DNA of 64,000 nt from Megalobrama amblycephala (taxonomy: Eukaryota > Chordata > Actinopteri > Cypriniformes > Xenocyprididae). The stretch covers positions 20,706,909-20,770,908 of the forward strand of contig NC_063049.1 in NCBI RefSeq assembly GCF_018812025.1, given 5' to 3'. Numbering within the stretch: the stretch's first letter is position 1; each line of letters opens with the position of its first letter. Positions 22,888 to 34,379 of the stretch are shown one piece after another. Both the position numbers and the translations under genes were made by a program. The notes beneath the pieces are model-generated. The model was not told where the DNA came from. It searched no databases and saw only the letters and a program-made list of their open reading frames with translations.

Positions 22888-24146
22888 CAGTGTTGGGGGT
22901 AACGCATTACAAGTAACTTGAGTTATGTAATCAGATTACTTTTTTAAGTAACTAGTAAAGTAACGCATTACTTTTTCAATTTACAACAAAATATCAGATT
23001 TTTTTTTTCAAAAAAGTAACGCAAGTTACTTTTTCACATTTATTGACTGACAGATCTCCTGTCCTCATGCTGAGAGAAATAAAGTGCAGAGGCGTTGTGT
23101 GCGCTGTGCAGTGCTTGAAATGTATTTAATCTCACTTTATTAACCAATGTCTCTGCTGCTGATCTTCAATGATCTAATTCAGCCATACTAATAAGCAAAA
23201 ATTACTTTAGAAATATATTTTAAAATAAGTGTTGAACTTCCTTCTCCTGTATCCTATTTTTCTTTAATTCAGAATAGCAGCAGCCGAAAGGTTTGTTTGA
23301 GCTGCGCTCTTTACTGTACAGGCGTAAATATGCATTTCCCTTATCCTGAGACTTATTCATTTTATTTTTGGTGTGAAAGGGCCTTAATATTTGCCAAAAA
23401 TAGATTTTTTTTTTTTTTGTTGTTATTAAAAAAACAAACAAGCAAGACCAGCCCAGGTGAGAAAAAGTAGTGCAAAAGTAATGTAACACATTACTTTAGA
23501 TAAAAAGTAACTACACTCTAAAAAATGCTGGGTTAAAAACAACCCAAGTTGGGTTTAAAATGGACAAACCCAGTGATTGGGTTGTTTTAACCCAGCGGTT
23601 GGGTTAAATGTTTGCCCAACCTGCTGGGTAGTTTTATTTAAACCAACTATTGTTTAAAAATTGCTATATGGCTAGCTTAAAATGAACCCAAAATAGTTGG
23701 GAAATTAAAAACCAGATGCAATTAGAGGCAACAATAATAGACAAAAGGTGAATGTTTATTAATAAGCTTTAATATTTTATTAATATAAATTTAATAGTTT
23801 ATTAATATAAATTTATTAATAAGCAATTTAATAAATGTTTATTGTTTAATAATTATTCATTGAACATTAATAAATGTTCATTTCCAACATACTTTGGGTT
23901 AATTTTAATTAAGCAATACAGTAATTTTTAAACAATAGTTGAGTTAAGCAGGTTGCAGGTTGGGCAAACATTTAACCCTACCGCTGGGTTAAAACAACCC
24001 AATTGCTGGGTTTGTCCATTTTCAACCCAACTTGGGTTGTTTTTAACCCAGCATTTTTTAGAGTGATGTAATGCAATTAGTTACTTTTTTTGGAGTAACG
24101 CAATATTGTAATGCATTACTTTTAAAAGTAACTTTCCCCAACACTG
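22888..24146. mobile_element. hAT-type non-autonomous element, CAGTGTTGGGG ends
   Basis: It starts CAGTGTTGGGGGTAACGCAT and ends CCCCAACACTG. The flanks GCTATAGCC and GCTTAGCC are a plausible 8-bp target duplication with one indel. GTAACGCATTAC motifs recur in both arms. No transposase frame is left. Confidence 0.85.
23514..24065. mobile_element. Nested CACTC-ended palindrome (AACCCA-rich)
   Basis: The ends CACTCTAAAAAATGCTGGGT and its inverse finish in TTTTTTAGAGTG. Arms of about 120 bp are nearly perfect inverted copies rich in GGGTTGTTTTAACCCA. It sits inside the hAT element. I could not read a clean target duplication. Confidence 0.88.
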
Positions 24147-24400
24147 GCTTAGCCATCTTTCACTCAACAAGTTCATTTAAAACCACTGGTTTGTTCATGT
24201 ATGAAATAAGTGACTGAATTTGCAATAGCGTACTAACATACTAATCTTACTATATAGTCAGAATCATTCACTCAGCCAATTCATTCGAAAACACTGAACA
24301 AATCAATCAGTGTTTTTGAACAAATCAGTTGAATGAGTCTGTGCAGATATTCAGAAAAACAGCACTCTTGCTTGTGTGATACTCCTTAAGTAACTTACAG
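24147..24400. repeat. Right portion of the ATTCATTCAG repeat family
   Basis: Continuation of the repeat at 22560-22887 after the hAT insertion, with ATTCACTCAGCCAATTCATT and AACACTGAACAAATC blocks. Confidence 0.4.
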
Positions 24401-24999
24401 TTTTTTTTTATTTGTCCTGCCAATGAAAATACTAACAAACAGGGCTATTGCGAAATCAGACTTTTACTGCATGATTATCAAGGGCAAAGCACAAGAATTA
24501 ATGATAATGATTATTGTGATTTCTGTATTTTTAATGAATGAATAAATAAAGACCAGTGAAATTCATCTTTAACTTTGTTTATTTTGTCTTTTCTCTTATT
24601 TGGAAAATGAATCACCCTCAAAATACAAGTGTAGGGAAGCAAAAAGAGAGTTTGTAACCATAAATATACTTTGTGCACACTGTGATATGATTTTTTTTGT
24701 GGCAGGAGTAACTTAGCTACACGCTGCATCACCATCATCATCTTTTTTTTTCCATTTTATGATTGGTGCTGCCATCTACTTTGCTGGAGTGTCAACCAGA
24801 TTACCAGTGACTGGTTCTGCATTATTTACGATACAATCATATGTGCAGTATTAATACAATATCGATATTTCTTTTTTAAAATATCATGGATATCATCAAT
24901 AATGGTGACACCGCTATACTTCTAAATCAAGCAGAATCAGCAGTTACAGGCCTATCCGCAAGCCCGGTAAATACATGCGTTATTAAATGAATCATCACT
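24401..24999. other. AT-rich sequence, no gene seen
   Basis: ATACAATATCGATATTTC and CATGGATATCATC around 24830-24900 resemble old repeat material. No supported gene. Confidence 0.35.
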
Positions 25000-25920
25000 C
25001 TATTACAGTCACAGATGAAACTGATTTGTAATTGTGTCAAAACAATAGGACTCATCATGTGTTAAGCTGTAGTCTAGTGAGCAGATTTCCACAGCACTTG
25101 TTCACCATTATGGCCCTGCCAAGCAGGAGCGCAGATCTCTGCTCCCTTCCTTTTAATCACAGAGCGAGATCTGCGCTTCTCTAGCTGTGTGAGGACATGC
25201 AGACGTGCAGCTCAGTTTAATGAGGTGCTTTTCTCCTCTGAGGCTGCTGGCGATGAGTGTCGGCTGATTCACTCTTTAAACAACATTATCTGGCAGCATT
25301 TGATGTGAGCCAGCCTGTCAAACCAGAATCCCACAGCAATCTGCATCTGAGCGCAGCACAGAATACTTATGGAGCGAGAAGATCTCCTCGTTTGCTCTCT
25401 CTGCCTCGTCTAATCGCTATCTCGTACTTGCACACATACACCGAACACGCACCCATCTGAAACCTGTAAGGCTATTTTCACACTCGCATTTGCATACAGA
25501 TGAAAATTACTGCTAGCCTAAATTAAGAACAAAAATGTGAATGTATTGTTATTTACCCATCAAGGGAGTTACCCTGGACTAGAAACCAGGAATAGACAGA
25601 ACCCCTGGGGAGAGAATCATCAAGCGCTGTTATCATGTGACCAACTGGTGGGCCACTTTCATGTCCCAGCGGTGCCCATTATAAACCCCCAACCCACACA
25701 AATACACTCCCACCCTCACACCACCTCGTCATATTCAGCTTCTGATTGGTTCTGTCACACCCGTGATGATTGCGAAGGCAAAACATGCAGTGCAGAGCTG
25801 TTTCACACCCTCTCTCAAACTGCTTTACTGGGAGGGCACCTGTGTAGCTCCTCATCAAATTAATATGCAAATGAAGCTGTTCAATTAAATTAGCCACACA
25901 AAGATCAACCGTTGAGATAT
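25000..25920. other. Repeat-free block, likely conserved non-coding sequence
   Basis: From about 25080 to 25470 the sequence is dense and balanced (AGCGCAGATCTCTGCTCC, TAATGAGGTGCTTTTCTCC), with a GAGATCTGCGC versus GCGCAGATCTC inverted pair about 40 bases apart. No transposon ends, splice-flanked exon or domain-like frame was seen. Confidence 0.4.
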
Positions 25921-26729
25921 GCTGAGATTAGCTTGAAGCTGAATTCAAAAGTCAATTGTAAATAAATAGCTGTACAGTGCATAATAGCTGATAGCACGCT
26001 TTCTGCATGTTTACTAACCAAAGCAAACAATGGAGCTTCAAACTAATTGGACATCACCAAAGGACTCGCTGTGTTTCACAGCAGTTTGATGTGTTTTCAG
26101 GCTTTTTAATTGCTAATAGAGAATGTTAGCATACAATGTGGCCCTCCAAATTAGTGTGAATCTCATCACCATGGGGTATCCAGTGACTTGATATGAGTTT
26201 TATCTCATTTAGGCTTTTGCAGCCACCCACTGCTATCCCAAAATAGCTACATTTAATTAATGTAAAACTAATTTTACATCAAGCAGATAACAAACAGTAT
26301 TGTAATTTAATCATTTAGATAGTCTTACATTTAAATTATTTATACTTTGTGTTTATCTGTTGTTTTTGTATTATTGCATATTCAGTAAAATAATAGAAAA
26401 TAATAAATCATTTAAAAAAATTAAATGTAATAATTTTCCATATCCCTAAATTTAATCATCACAGAAATTATTATAAATTTTCATTAGTGCATTATTTAGT
26501 GTGTTTATTAAGCTGTTTTCCTCCCCCAAATCTGAATGAAATATTGATATCATGCTAATACTGCACATACTTTATAATAATATTGTAAATAATCCATCAC
26601 CAGTAAATGGCCAGTAACTTGACACTCTAAAATATAATTTGGCTGTATTGCACCTTTAACACTGGTCGCCATCTGTCATAAAATGGAAAAAAGAAGACTA
26701 CAAGTGTCTATACCAATAATTTCATTGGC
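25921..26729. other. AT-rich unique sequence, no gene seen
   Basis: No frames or repeat ends; GCACCTTTAA near 26650 may be the end of a lost TTAA element. Confidence 0.35.
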
Positions 26730-26794
26730 CCTGTCCCAAATGGCACACTTCATGTACACTTGCAGTCTTGTGGACTTCCTGTTGAAAAAAAAGC

Positions 26795-26976
26795 ATATGC
26801 TGGTTAGGTATGTTTTGAGGCATGGCAGCTGGTTTAAGCTGGTCCTTAGTTGGTCCTTAGCTGGTCATGAGCTGGTCAAGTTGCTTAACTAGCTCCAGCT
26901 CAGGTCCAGCTTAAACCAGCTCATGACCAACTAAGAACCAGCATAAACCAGCTCAAAACATACCTAACCAGCATAT
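26795..26976. mobile_element. Palindromic AGCTGGT-rich MITE
   Basis: ATATGCTGGTTAGGTATGTT is inverted at the other end as AACATACCTAACCAGCATAT. Between are repeated AGCTGGTTTAAGCTGG-like words and their complements. Confidence 0.88.
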
Positions 26977-27509
26977 AATCAGAGATTGTATATTATAGGG
27001 AGATGAGAGGGTCTGTATCTTTTACCATTGGAGAAAGCAAGTGGCAGTGACATCAGTGCCCGCCATTCAAAACTTCCCTGCATACCGCCTATGCGTACCA
27101 CCAGAGCATTAGCATTAGCATTAGCCTTTTTTTGGCTAAAGCTTGCTGGCTTACCTTCCAGTGGCTTTGATACAATGGCCGCCCCATGCACATGTCTGTT
27201 AAGTCCACAAGACTGTAGTGTGTCCCATTTGTCATTTTAGGTTTCAGAAGGGTGCTCACGAAGGGTCCTTTGAGGCTGATATGCGCCCGTGATACACACT
27301 TTTGTAATGCAGACTTCTACTACCCGACAATCAAAGTGGTATTACATCATGAAAGTGTGGACTCTGATAGGCAAGCCTGCAACCTTAGCCGAAAAAGCAT
27401 AATGCCTGCTAATGCTGTGGTACGCAGGGAAGGAGACAAAAGAAAGTTTTTAATGGATGTCAGTGGAGGAGAGGCTTCACTACACTGAATTACCCCGCTA
27501 GAAATTTTA

Positions 27510-28025
27510 CACTCCCAGAACATTCTCAGAACATCCTCACTGGTGTTAAGGACGTTGTCTAGTAACGTTCCCAGTACGTTCCAAGACGGTCACGACGTGG
27601 AGTTCTTTTAAGGGTTCGGGGATGTTATTTGGTGGACCTTCAGGGAGCATTCAGGACGTTCTGGGAATGTTTAGGGGATTATTTCTATAGGAAGTTCTGA
27701 TAACTTCCAAAATGTCCTCTTTGTAACGTTCTTACGCGACCATAAAGTAACCAAATTAGAACGTCCCCCTAAACTCATATCAGGAACGTTATTAAATGTC
27801 CAACAGAGGACCATGTGGGAATGTTCAGTTAATGTCCCAAATATCCTCTTTGTAACGTTCTTATGTGACCATACAATTAACCAAATTGGAATGCCCCCCT
27901 AAAGACATATAAGGCACTTTCATTACCAAAAGAGGACGTTTTAGGAACATCCCTAAAGTTCTGTAAAGGTTCAGAATTTTCGTCACCTTTAGAGAACTTT
28001 TAGGGAACGTTGCGCAAGGTCACGA
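27510..28025. repeat. ACGTT-rich internal repeats, period about 129 bp
   Basis: TCCTCTTTGTAACGTTCTTA is found at 27715 and 27844, each followed by a GACCATA...AACCAAATT...CCCCCTAAA series. Looser copies extend to both sides. It is part of the interior of the CCTGTCCC element. Confidence 0.7.
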
Positions 28026-28077
28026 GAACGTCGCCTTCTACATGGGTAACCGCTTTTGTGAGGAAATAGCTTATCAT

Positions 28078-28529
28078 TTAAAGCGGAACTCAGTAAGATT
28101 TGCGAAGCTCCCCCTACAGGTTCCTTCAGTGAATCACACTGTCGTAAATACTCCAAGCGCAGCTCTGGACTACAACGCTCACCAACGCAGTAGTTTTGCA
28201 AATACAGTACAAGAAAGAGGAGGTGGGTAATTTGCAAATACAGTACACTCGATGGATGTGGGTAATTTTCAAAATTGTCTTATAAAGTCATAATATATAC
28301 ATTGTTTTTGAATTACCGTAAAGCATTTTGTCACTCTCACGTGAACGTGAACATGGGGCGAGATTGTGTCGGGTCGGCGAAGCTCAACTTGCAAGTGCTG
28401 ATTTTTGGCGTAGACGTGCCAGAGGGGGTTAGTGCTCGCCTCAAACACACCACTACAAGTAAATTAACCATCGTAAGGACTTAGAAAACTATTTATGAAG
28501 GTAAAAAAAGTTACTTAGTTCTGCTTTAA
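28078..28529. mobile_element. TTAA MITE with AAAGC(G/A)GAACT ends
   Basis: TTAAAGCGGAACTCAGTAA at the left pairs with TTACTTAGTTCTGCTTTAA at the right. Interior contains GCGAAGCTCCCCCTACAGG and GGCGAAGCTCAACTTGCA in roughly repeated form. No coding capacity. Confidence 0.82.
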
Positions 28530-28870
28530 TGAATCGACAGCCCATCAGCGAATCATCACGTTTGCTCTTAAACATCTATTTTGGATTGATCTATTTTTAT
28601 AGTTTACACCAAAAAAATGGTGTTTTATAAGAGAAGTCAAGGAAAATTGTATGACAGGTAGGCATTTCTCGTTCATTTCTATGGTCTGAAAACAGTGATT
28701 GACTGTCGCACAATTCTGAACTAAATTCAGTGATTTCAAGGTTGTAATGTGATAGATTGTCAAGGCACCCGTGGTCCAAATTAGCCATTATGTTTAATAA
28801 GACCCAATAATTAGACATTCTTTGGACTCGGAGGAAGATCATGAGGGTTTAGTGTTCCATTTGGGACAGG

Positions 28871-30117
28871 ACAAGTATTGTGGATTATTATAATTGTGTA
28901 GTGAAAATGTGACCTACAGTTTGCTCAAAATGACTGGACGATTCAAAACAGCCTCCGTACCATAATTTCTAGTGAAACACAGTTTCAGAATTTAAGACAG
29001 AGGAGTACAAGTAAAGTTTAAAAAGAAAAGAAGAGAAAAAGAAGTGTTCTTGTAGTGAGGTTCATGAAATCATGAAAGCCTCATCCTCTGAACACTGAGC
29101 CAGCTAAAAGTGAAGGTGATAAACATTAAGAGCTTATAGACAATCAAATTCATGAAGAGTTCTCTTCTTATTCAAGTGCCAGCAAACTGGCTAAGGTTAA
29201 CTTTTTTTTCCTCATCTTTTCATTCCTCTTTCATTGTTATTGATAGAATGTAAGCATTTTACCCATTGCAGGTAGCTAGCAGATATGGAAATGTATATGT
29301 GTGTGAGTATCTGTGAATTTACTGTATGTGCAGAGGAAGTGAGCATGTGCCAGTGAGAGAGTAGAACGTATACGAGTGCTTTGAGAGTGACTATGAGTGT
29401 TTTTCTGAAAATTAATTGGGCTTGCACTTTTGCCAAACTGTAATGTAGTGGTGACAGGCTTTGCCTGAGTCACGACACCCGGTTCAAAGACATGTCAGAC
29501 TGAACGAATATCCCATACTCTTCCCTCTTCATCTTTCTCTCTTTCTGTCAGACTGCCAAACAGACCCAAACATATAATCTCAGAAGATCAGAAAAATAAA
29601 ATTAGGTTTATCCTCATTAGTAGATTCATTCTGAGTTGTGTGACAAAACAAAGCCAGTAAAAAACTGATTGAAAATCATTCAATTATTCCAGTACTGAAT
29701 TGAGCATTGAGTTATTGTGCTGCAGAGTCCAAAACAGCAGCTGATTCTCCTAAGGGCCAAAAAATCCCAGACTTTGGAATATCAATGACATCATGCCTCT
29801 CTTGTTTCCTTTCTCCTTCTTATTCATTCGCTCTGTTTTTCTCACTTCTATACTCTCATGTTTTAATATTTGACTGCATTATAGAGCAGATGAGCTAGTG
29901 AAGTTTACTATTTTGTTTTGTCTATACTTTCTATACAAATGTCTATACAAATTCACATTCTTCAAATGTTTGTCATATAACCAACATGACTGCATTAGAT
30001 TAGACTATACTTATGGTATGCAACACAAGGGTCTGTGGTAAAAATAAATACATATAAAAAAGCACTTTATACAATATATACAAATGTTTTTTTATTATGT
30101 TTTTGATTTAAGTCTCT
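28871..30117. other. Unique sequence, no gene seen
   Basis: Repeat-free for about 1.2 kb with only short frames on both strands. No splice-flanked open exon was noticed. Confidence 0.35.
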
Positions 30118-30395
30118 AAAAATACAGTAAAAACAGTGATATTTTCAGCATCATTACTCCAGTCTTCAGTGTCACATGATCCTTCAGAAATTACATAATA
30201 TGCTGCTCAAGAAACCTTTTTTATTATAATCAATGCTGAAAAAAGTTGTGCTGCTTAACATTTTTGTGGATACAGTGATTGATTTTTTCAATGTTCTTTG
30301 ATAAAAAGTTCAAAAGAACAGCATTTATTTGAAATATAAATTTTGTAACAAATATCTCAATGTAATTTTGATCAATTGAATACGTCCTTGTATTA
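30118..30395 (-). repeat. Fragment of ACTACCGTTCAAAAG element, minus orientation
   Basis: TCAGCATCATTACTCCAGTC, TGTCACATGATCCTTCAGAA and GTTCAAAAGAACAGCATTT are the reverse complements of blocks seen in the plus-strand copies. Both terminal repeats are missing. Confidence 0.8.
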
Positions 30396-30483
30396 ATTTC
30401 TTTTTAAAAAATCATATTGATGATAGTGTATATCCCAGTATTTTCTGATAATTTGTCAGTTTATATGAATGATGTTCAGTAAT

Positions 30484-30589
30484 GAAAGAATGGAAGGAAT
30501 TTTATCATTTCATACATTCCCTGGGAATTAAACCCATGACCTTGACTTGTCATTTCTAACGCCATGCTCTGTTTGAGCTATAGGAATCA
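30484..30589 (-). repeat. tRNA-derived SINE, minus strand
   Basis: Read on the minus strand it gives TATAGCTCAAACAGAGCATG (A-box region) and GGTCATGGGTTTAATTCCCA (B-box region), then the GGGAATGTATGAAATGATAA body. This is the layout of a cyprinid tRNA-derived SINE of the HAmo type; the name is from memory. It has diverged from a pol III promoter consensus, so activity is unlikely. Confidence 0.7.
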
Positions 30590-30700
30590 AAAGAATATGA
30601 TGCTATCAATGGCAAGGTGTTGAGTTTGATTCTGAGGAAATGTATGAAATGATAAAATGTCAGTCACTTTAGATAAAAGCATCCGCCAACAGCATAAAAC
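30590..30700 (+). repeat. tRNA-derived SINE, plus strand, 5'-truncated
   Basis: CAATGGCAAGGTGTTGAGTT and GATTCTGAGGAAATGTATG match the tRNA-like part of the minus-strand neighbour. The tail GTCACTTTAGATAAAAGCAT followed by CCGCCAA is the usual 3' end of this SINE. It lies back to back with the copy at 30484-30589. Confidence 0.7.
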
Positions 30701-31289
30701 CAAAAGTCCCACATACATGTGTAACATATTCAGCCTATACACTGTAAAAAGGTGAATGCAGACAGTATTTACCTTAAAATTAGAGTCATTATTATGATAA
30801 GACTTCATGAAATGTTAAGATTTACAGCCTTGAACAAAAGCATGTCTGGATATTATTATCGCCGTAGGCATCGCATATAGTGGGAACAACAGGAACACGT
30901 CCCCATCACTCTTTGCCATGACCGATTTTGTCCCTACCACTTTATGAAAGTCTTTTTTTCTGTTGACAATGAAAAAATAAAAATAAACTATAGCACACAG
31001 CAGGGATGCATCTAATACAGAGGAACAGTAACAGGAGTTAGTGTGTGTTAGTCTGATTAGGCCGATGTCAGCGCTGGAATGTGAAGTGTTTAATGTTTTG
31101 CTGTGTGTTCGCTGCGGTTGTCACCAGTGGTGGATCCTGTTATAGAGCAGCAGTGTTCTTTCCCTACAATATTTTCTTTATCCACTCTATGTTACAATGA
31201 AATCGCAACATAAAATACAAACCAATGCATATTTATGTATTTAGCACACACTTTTGAATCCACTTACAGTGCATTCAAGGTTTACACTG
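30701..31289. other. Unique sequence, no gene seen
   Basis: Short stretch without frames or recognised repeats. Confidence 0.35.
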
Positions 31290-31450
31290 TATCAGTATAT
31301 GTTTTCCTTTTTGCTTTTAATAGACAATATGAAGCAGACAGGGAAGTGAATGGGGGAAAGAGAGGGGAAATAGCATCTGGATGTGATCTAGGTCAGACTT
31401 GAACCTGGATCCCTTTGAGACAACAGCTCTTATATGTCATGAGCGAAAGA
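31290..31450 (-). repeat. Second type of tRNA-derived SINE, minus strand
   Basis: On the minus strand, GCTGTTGTCTCAAAGGGATC leads into CAGGTTCAAGTCTGACC, a B-box, followed by CCCCTCTCTTTCCCCCATTC, CACTTCCCTGTCTG and ATTGTCTATTAAAAGCAAAA. Tail and B-box together fit a widespread fish SINE with a CACTTCCTGTC body. The A-box part is decayed. Confidence 0.6.
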
Positions 31451-31782
31451 GAGCACCTTGATAAGTACAGGAACAAATACAAACCTCTCCTAATGCAATC
31501 AATGGCATGCAGCTGTATTTTTGTTTATTAAAAATATCTTTACATTTAGCTGTTTATGACCTCAAGAGCTCCTGCACTCAAAGCAAAAATGTTTATTTGT
31601 GGACCAACAAACTATTATCTCATCCCTGATAATGCCAGATTGCCTCAAGTTCAGTTGAGTACATCTTTTAAATGTAGATAAAGGCAATTCGATGATCTAT
31701 TGAAATTGATATTACTTGCAAATCATTTTGTACATTTTATTTTTAATCTTAATGTTTTTAGTGCATTTTTGATATTCCCGTA
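31451..31782. other. Unique AT-rich sequence, no gene seen
   Basis: Nothing recognised. Confidence 0.35.
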
Positions 31783-32588
31783 GTGTAAACCCTAACGGTC
31801 AAAATACTTAATTGATTTGAGTAAGACAAACTTAAATTAAACAAATGTAAGTTCAGTTAAATTAACTGTTATGAGTATTTAGAACTTTCTTTTTCTTTTG
31901 AGTTCACAGAACTGATACATTTCAAGTAAATTGAACTGTTTCATTGTTTTGAGTTGTATGAACTAATTTCTTTTAATTTAGACTAACTTAAGTTTAACTG
32001 AAACTGGGCTGGGATTTTTTTTATATCCCAGCCCATGGCACTCGAAAGGGAGAATAAATGCTCAAATTAAGTGTTATATAATGTTTTTTTGTTTGTTTGT
32101 TTTTTTTTGTTTTTTGTTTTTTTTTTTGTGCAAAATTAATGGTAAGGGAGATTTAGTAGTGATTAGTGGGTTTTTGGAGAGTTACCATCATGGTGACAAG
32201 TAGCGCATGTGGCTTAGTTTGAGAGCAGGTAAGTTGCATGTTTTAAGTTGCTGTACTCATTCAGTAAGTGTTATACCATGCTATTGTTAGCAAATTAGCA
32301 AGTTGCCATTTTATGAATTAGTTTAAGTAAATAACTAATTTGATTAGCAAGAACTCAAAATAAAAAGTTAATGAACTAAATCTTTTATGTTAATTGCTAT
32401 CTAAAAGTGTAAATGAGTTAACTAACTCAGTACTTCAAGTTAGGAGCAGTTAACATGCATGAGTACTACAAACTCAAAGCTTGATAGTTTTGCTTACTTA
32501 AAATCAGGAACATCATAACTAAATAAAAAAATTTATGTAACTGATTACCTTAAATTTTTTGAGTTAGCCCAACTTATTCGGGTTTACA
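31783..32588. mobile_element. (CAC)TGTAAACCC element, copy 1
   Basis: The left end is AGTGTAAACCCTAACGG and the right end TTATTCGGGTTTACA. The blocks GAACTTTCTTTTTCTTTTG and TAACTGAAACTGGGCTG are shared with the shorter copy at 38783-39074. A T-rich run lies at 32078-32130. Confidence 0.7.
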
Positions 32589-32619
32589 ATATCAACATCA
32601 TACAGATCAACATCATATT

Positions 32620-33295
32620 TGGTCAGTCTAATCTAAAGGCCTTTGCAACATTAAATTTTGACGATCTTGAGTTTTCGCTGAAGGGCGTGTCTGTGGCGGC
32701 CTGACAAAGTTCAATGTTTCACCATGAAAGAGGAAGTTGTTGTAACTCGTGCAATGTCCGATCTGCCCCAAACTTCACGTTTTTTTAGTCCTGGCCTGAA
32801 GACATATACATGGCAATATTCAGTTACAGTCATAGCGCCACCTGCTGGCAACAGGAAATTGCATGCTTTACACTGTTATTCACTCCCAGAAACACATTTC
32901 ACTATGCCACGAAGTACCAAATATGGCCTGTACCATGATAGAAACGTTAAATCATGCAACACTAGGCTAAGTGCTAATGTATGCGATTAACGCCATGAAA
33001 CAGGAAGTTGTTGTAACTCAGGCATACAATGTCCGATCTTCTCCAAACTTCACATGTTTAATAATAGTCCTGGCCTGAAGACATCAACATGGCAATATTC
33101 AGTTATGGTCAAAGCGCCACAATGTTGGCAGCAGGAAATGTGGCACGTCAAAATGACTTTGCCATATCTCTCCTACATTTACCGGCTTAAATGCATGTCG
33201 CCCACTGTTCACTGTTTTCCTAAGGCCACCGGGTGGTGGTGGCCCCGGGTGCGAGGGCCCTTTCATCGCTGCTTGCAGCTTTATTTTCCTAGTGT
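32620..33295. repeat. Tandem repeat, period about 271 bp, two copies
   Basis: CATGAAA(G/C)AGGAAGTTGTTGTAACTC, split by one variant base, opens copies at 32722 and 32993. Both continue with AATGTCCGATCT, CCAAACTTCAC, AGTCCTGGCCTGAAGACAT and a GCGCCAC box. The right part ends GGGCCCTTTCATCGCTGCTT then GCAGCTTTA, which I associate with a widespread fish repeat. A 129-codon frame at 33054-33443 lies inside and is repeat-derived. Confidence 0.75.
32835..32848 (-). promoter_or_regulatory. Consensus CTCF core motif inside the 271-bp repeat
   Basis: GCGCCACCTGCTGG is, on the minus strand, CCAGCAGGTGGCGC, which fits the CTCF core consensus exactly. The matching place in the second unit (33114 onward) reads GCGCCACAATGTTGG and no longer fits. 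Binding is inferred. Confidence 0.5.
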
Positions 33296-34379
33296 TTTTT
33301 TCTATTTGCATGTGTTTTCTTCAATTGCAGCTATCCCTGTCAACGTAATAAAGCCATTTTTACACAATAATACGCTCTTTATTTTTGCTTCTTATAATTC
33401 TCTTTGCCCTACTTGTGCCCGAGCAGCTGCCTTTATTTCTTAACAGCCCAAATCCACCAGCAGTGCATACACACACACACACACACACAGCATACACACA
33501 CATGCCTGGGAGATGTGGTCCAGAGAGAGATGTAAAGCTCAAAGTGATGAAAGGTGATGAATGTGCCAGAGTTGGACAGGAACACAGCACAGCTCCAGGA
33601 TTACAGAGCTCAGCTCCACGTGATAATGAGTGAAGGGGTGAAGACATGTTAAGAGGGCTCTGGACACATTGTGAGTTATGACTGACTTATGAATGTCTGG
33701 GTCTCTGGATCTCTGCCTCCCTCTCACACTTGCTCACATCTCTCCTCATCCTCCTTCTCAACCGCCGTCTGCTATGAGCCATTATTCATTTCAGATTTCA
33801 TTTTACACTGCAAACTGCACTGCTAGAAATGTACACCAAACACCAAAATAAATCTTTAAAAACATGCAGTGTTAGAGAGAAACTGTAATTGAAAGTAGTG
33901 GTGCTTCTAAATGCATTAGTAGCGTGACATTCAATACAATTAAGCACACTTCTTTTTCACAAAGGGTAGTGTAATTGTAGTTTATCTACTTTAACTTATA
34001 TTATGATTAGCAGTAGCTTGTGGCTTGGTAAAATAGTTTGAAATTAGCTCCCCTAGTACTGGCCCTTATAAGGTATTGTGTATAGAGGGAGACAGAGACA
34101 AATGGATGGTGTGTGTGTGTGTGTTTCTGCATGTACAAAGTGTTTTTCTTTCGAACCATGTCTGATAGTCAACTATTTTTTGCCGCAACACCAAAATTAA
34201 CAATGTATTTTTAAAGGCTTATTTAATCCAAGAAGCGATGACATTCTGATTTCTACTGCACTGTTCAAATATTAATTTTTCATTTTTGATTAATGAACAC
34301 ATCGGTGTCAATATATACACTAATTACAGCATCAAAAGCTTCAGGCGGTTCTCTGAAGGAAAGTTATACACTGAGGAAT
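33296..34379. other. Unique sequence with (CA)n at 33469-33489
   Basis: A short CA microsatellite and a GTGTGT run near 34108-34123 are the only repeats. Frames are short and unsupported. Confidence 0.4.

Larger units (their letters stand above)
26730..28870. mobile_element. 2.1-kb element with CCTGTCCCAAATGG ends
   Basis: CCTGTCCCAAATGGCACACT at the left is matched by AGTGTTCCATTTGGGACAGG at the right, one internal mismatch. It holds at least two later insertions and a block of internal repeats. Frames inside are short. No target duplication could be read. Confidence 0.7.

Noticed and set aside
30484..31450. tRNA genes
   Set aside because: The A- and B-box-like words belong to SINEs: they are followed by SINE bodies and tails and cannot fold into a full cloverleaf.
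33054..33443. 129-codon open frame, the longest in the window
   Set aside because: It begins in the 271-bp tandem repeat, runs through its second unit and ends in a CA microsatellite region. No domain or splice support.
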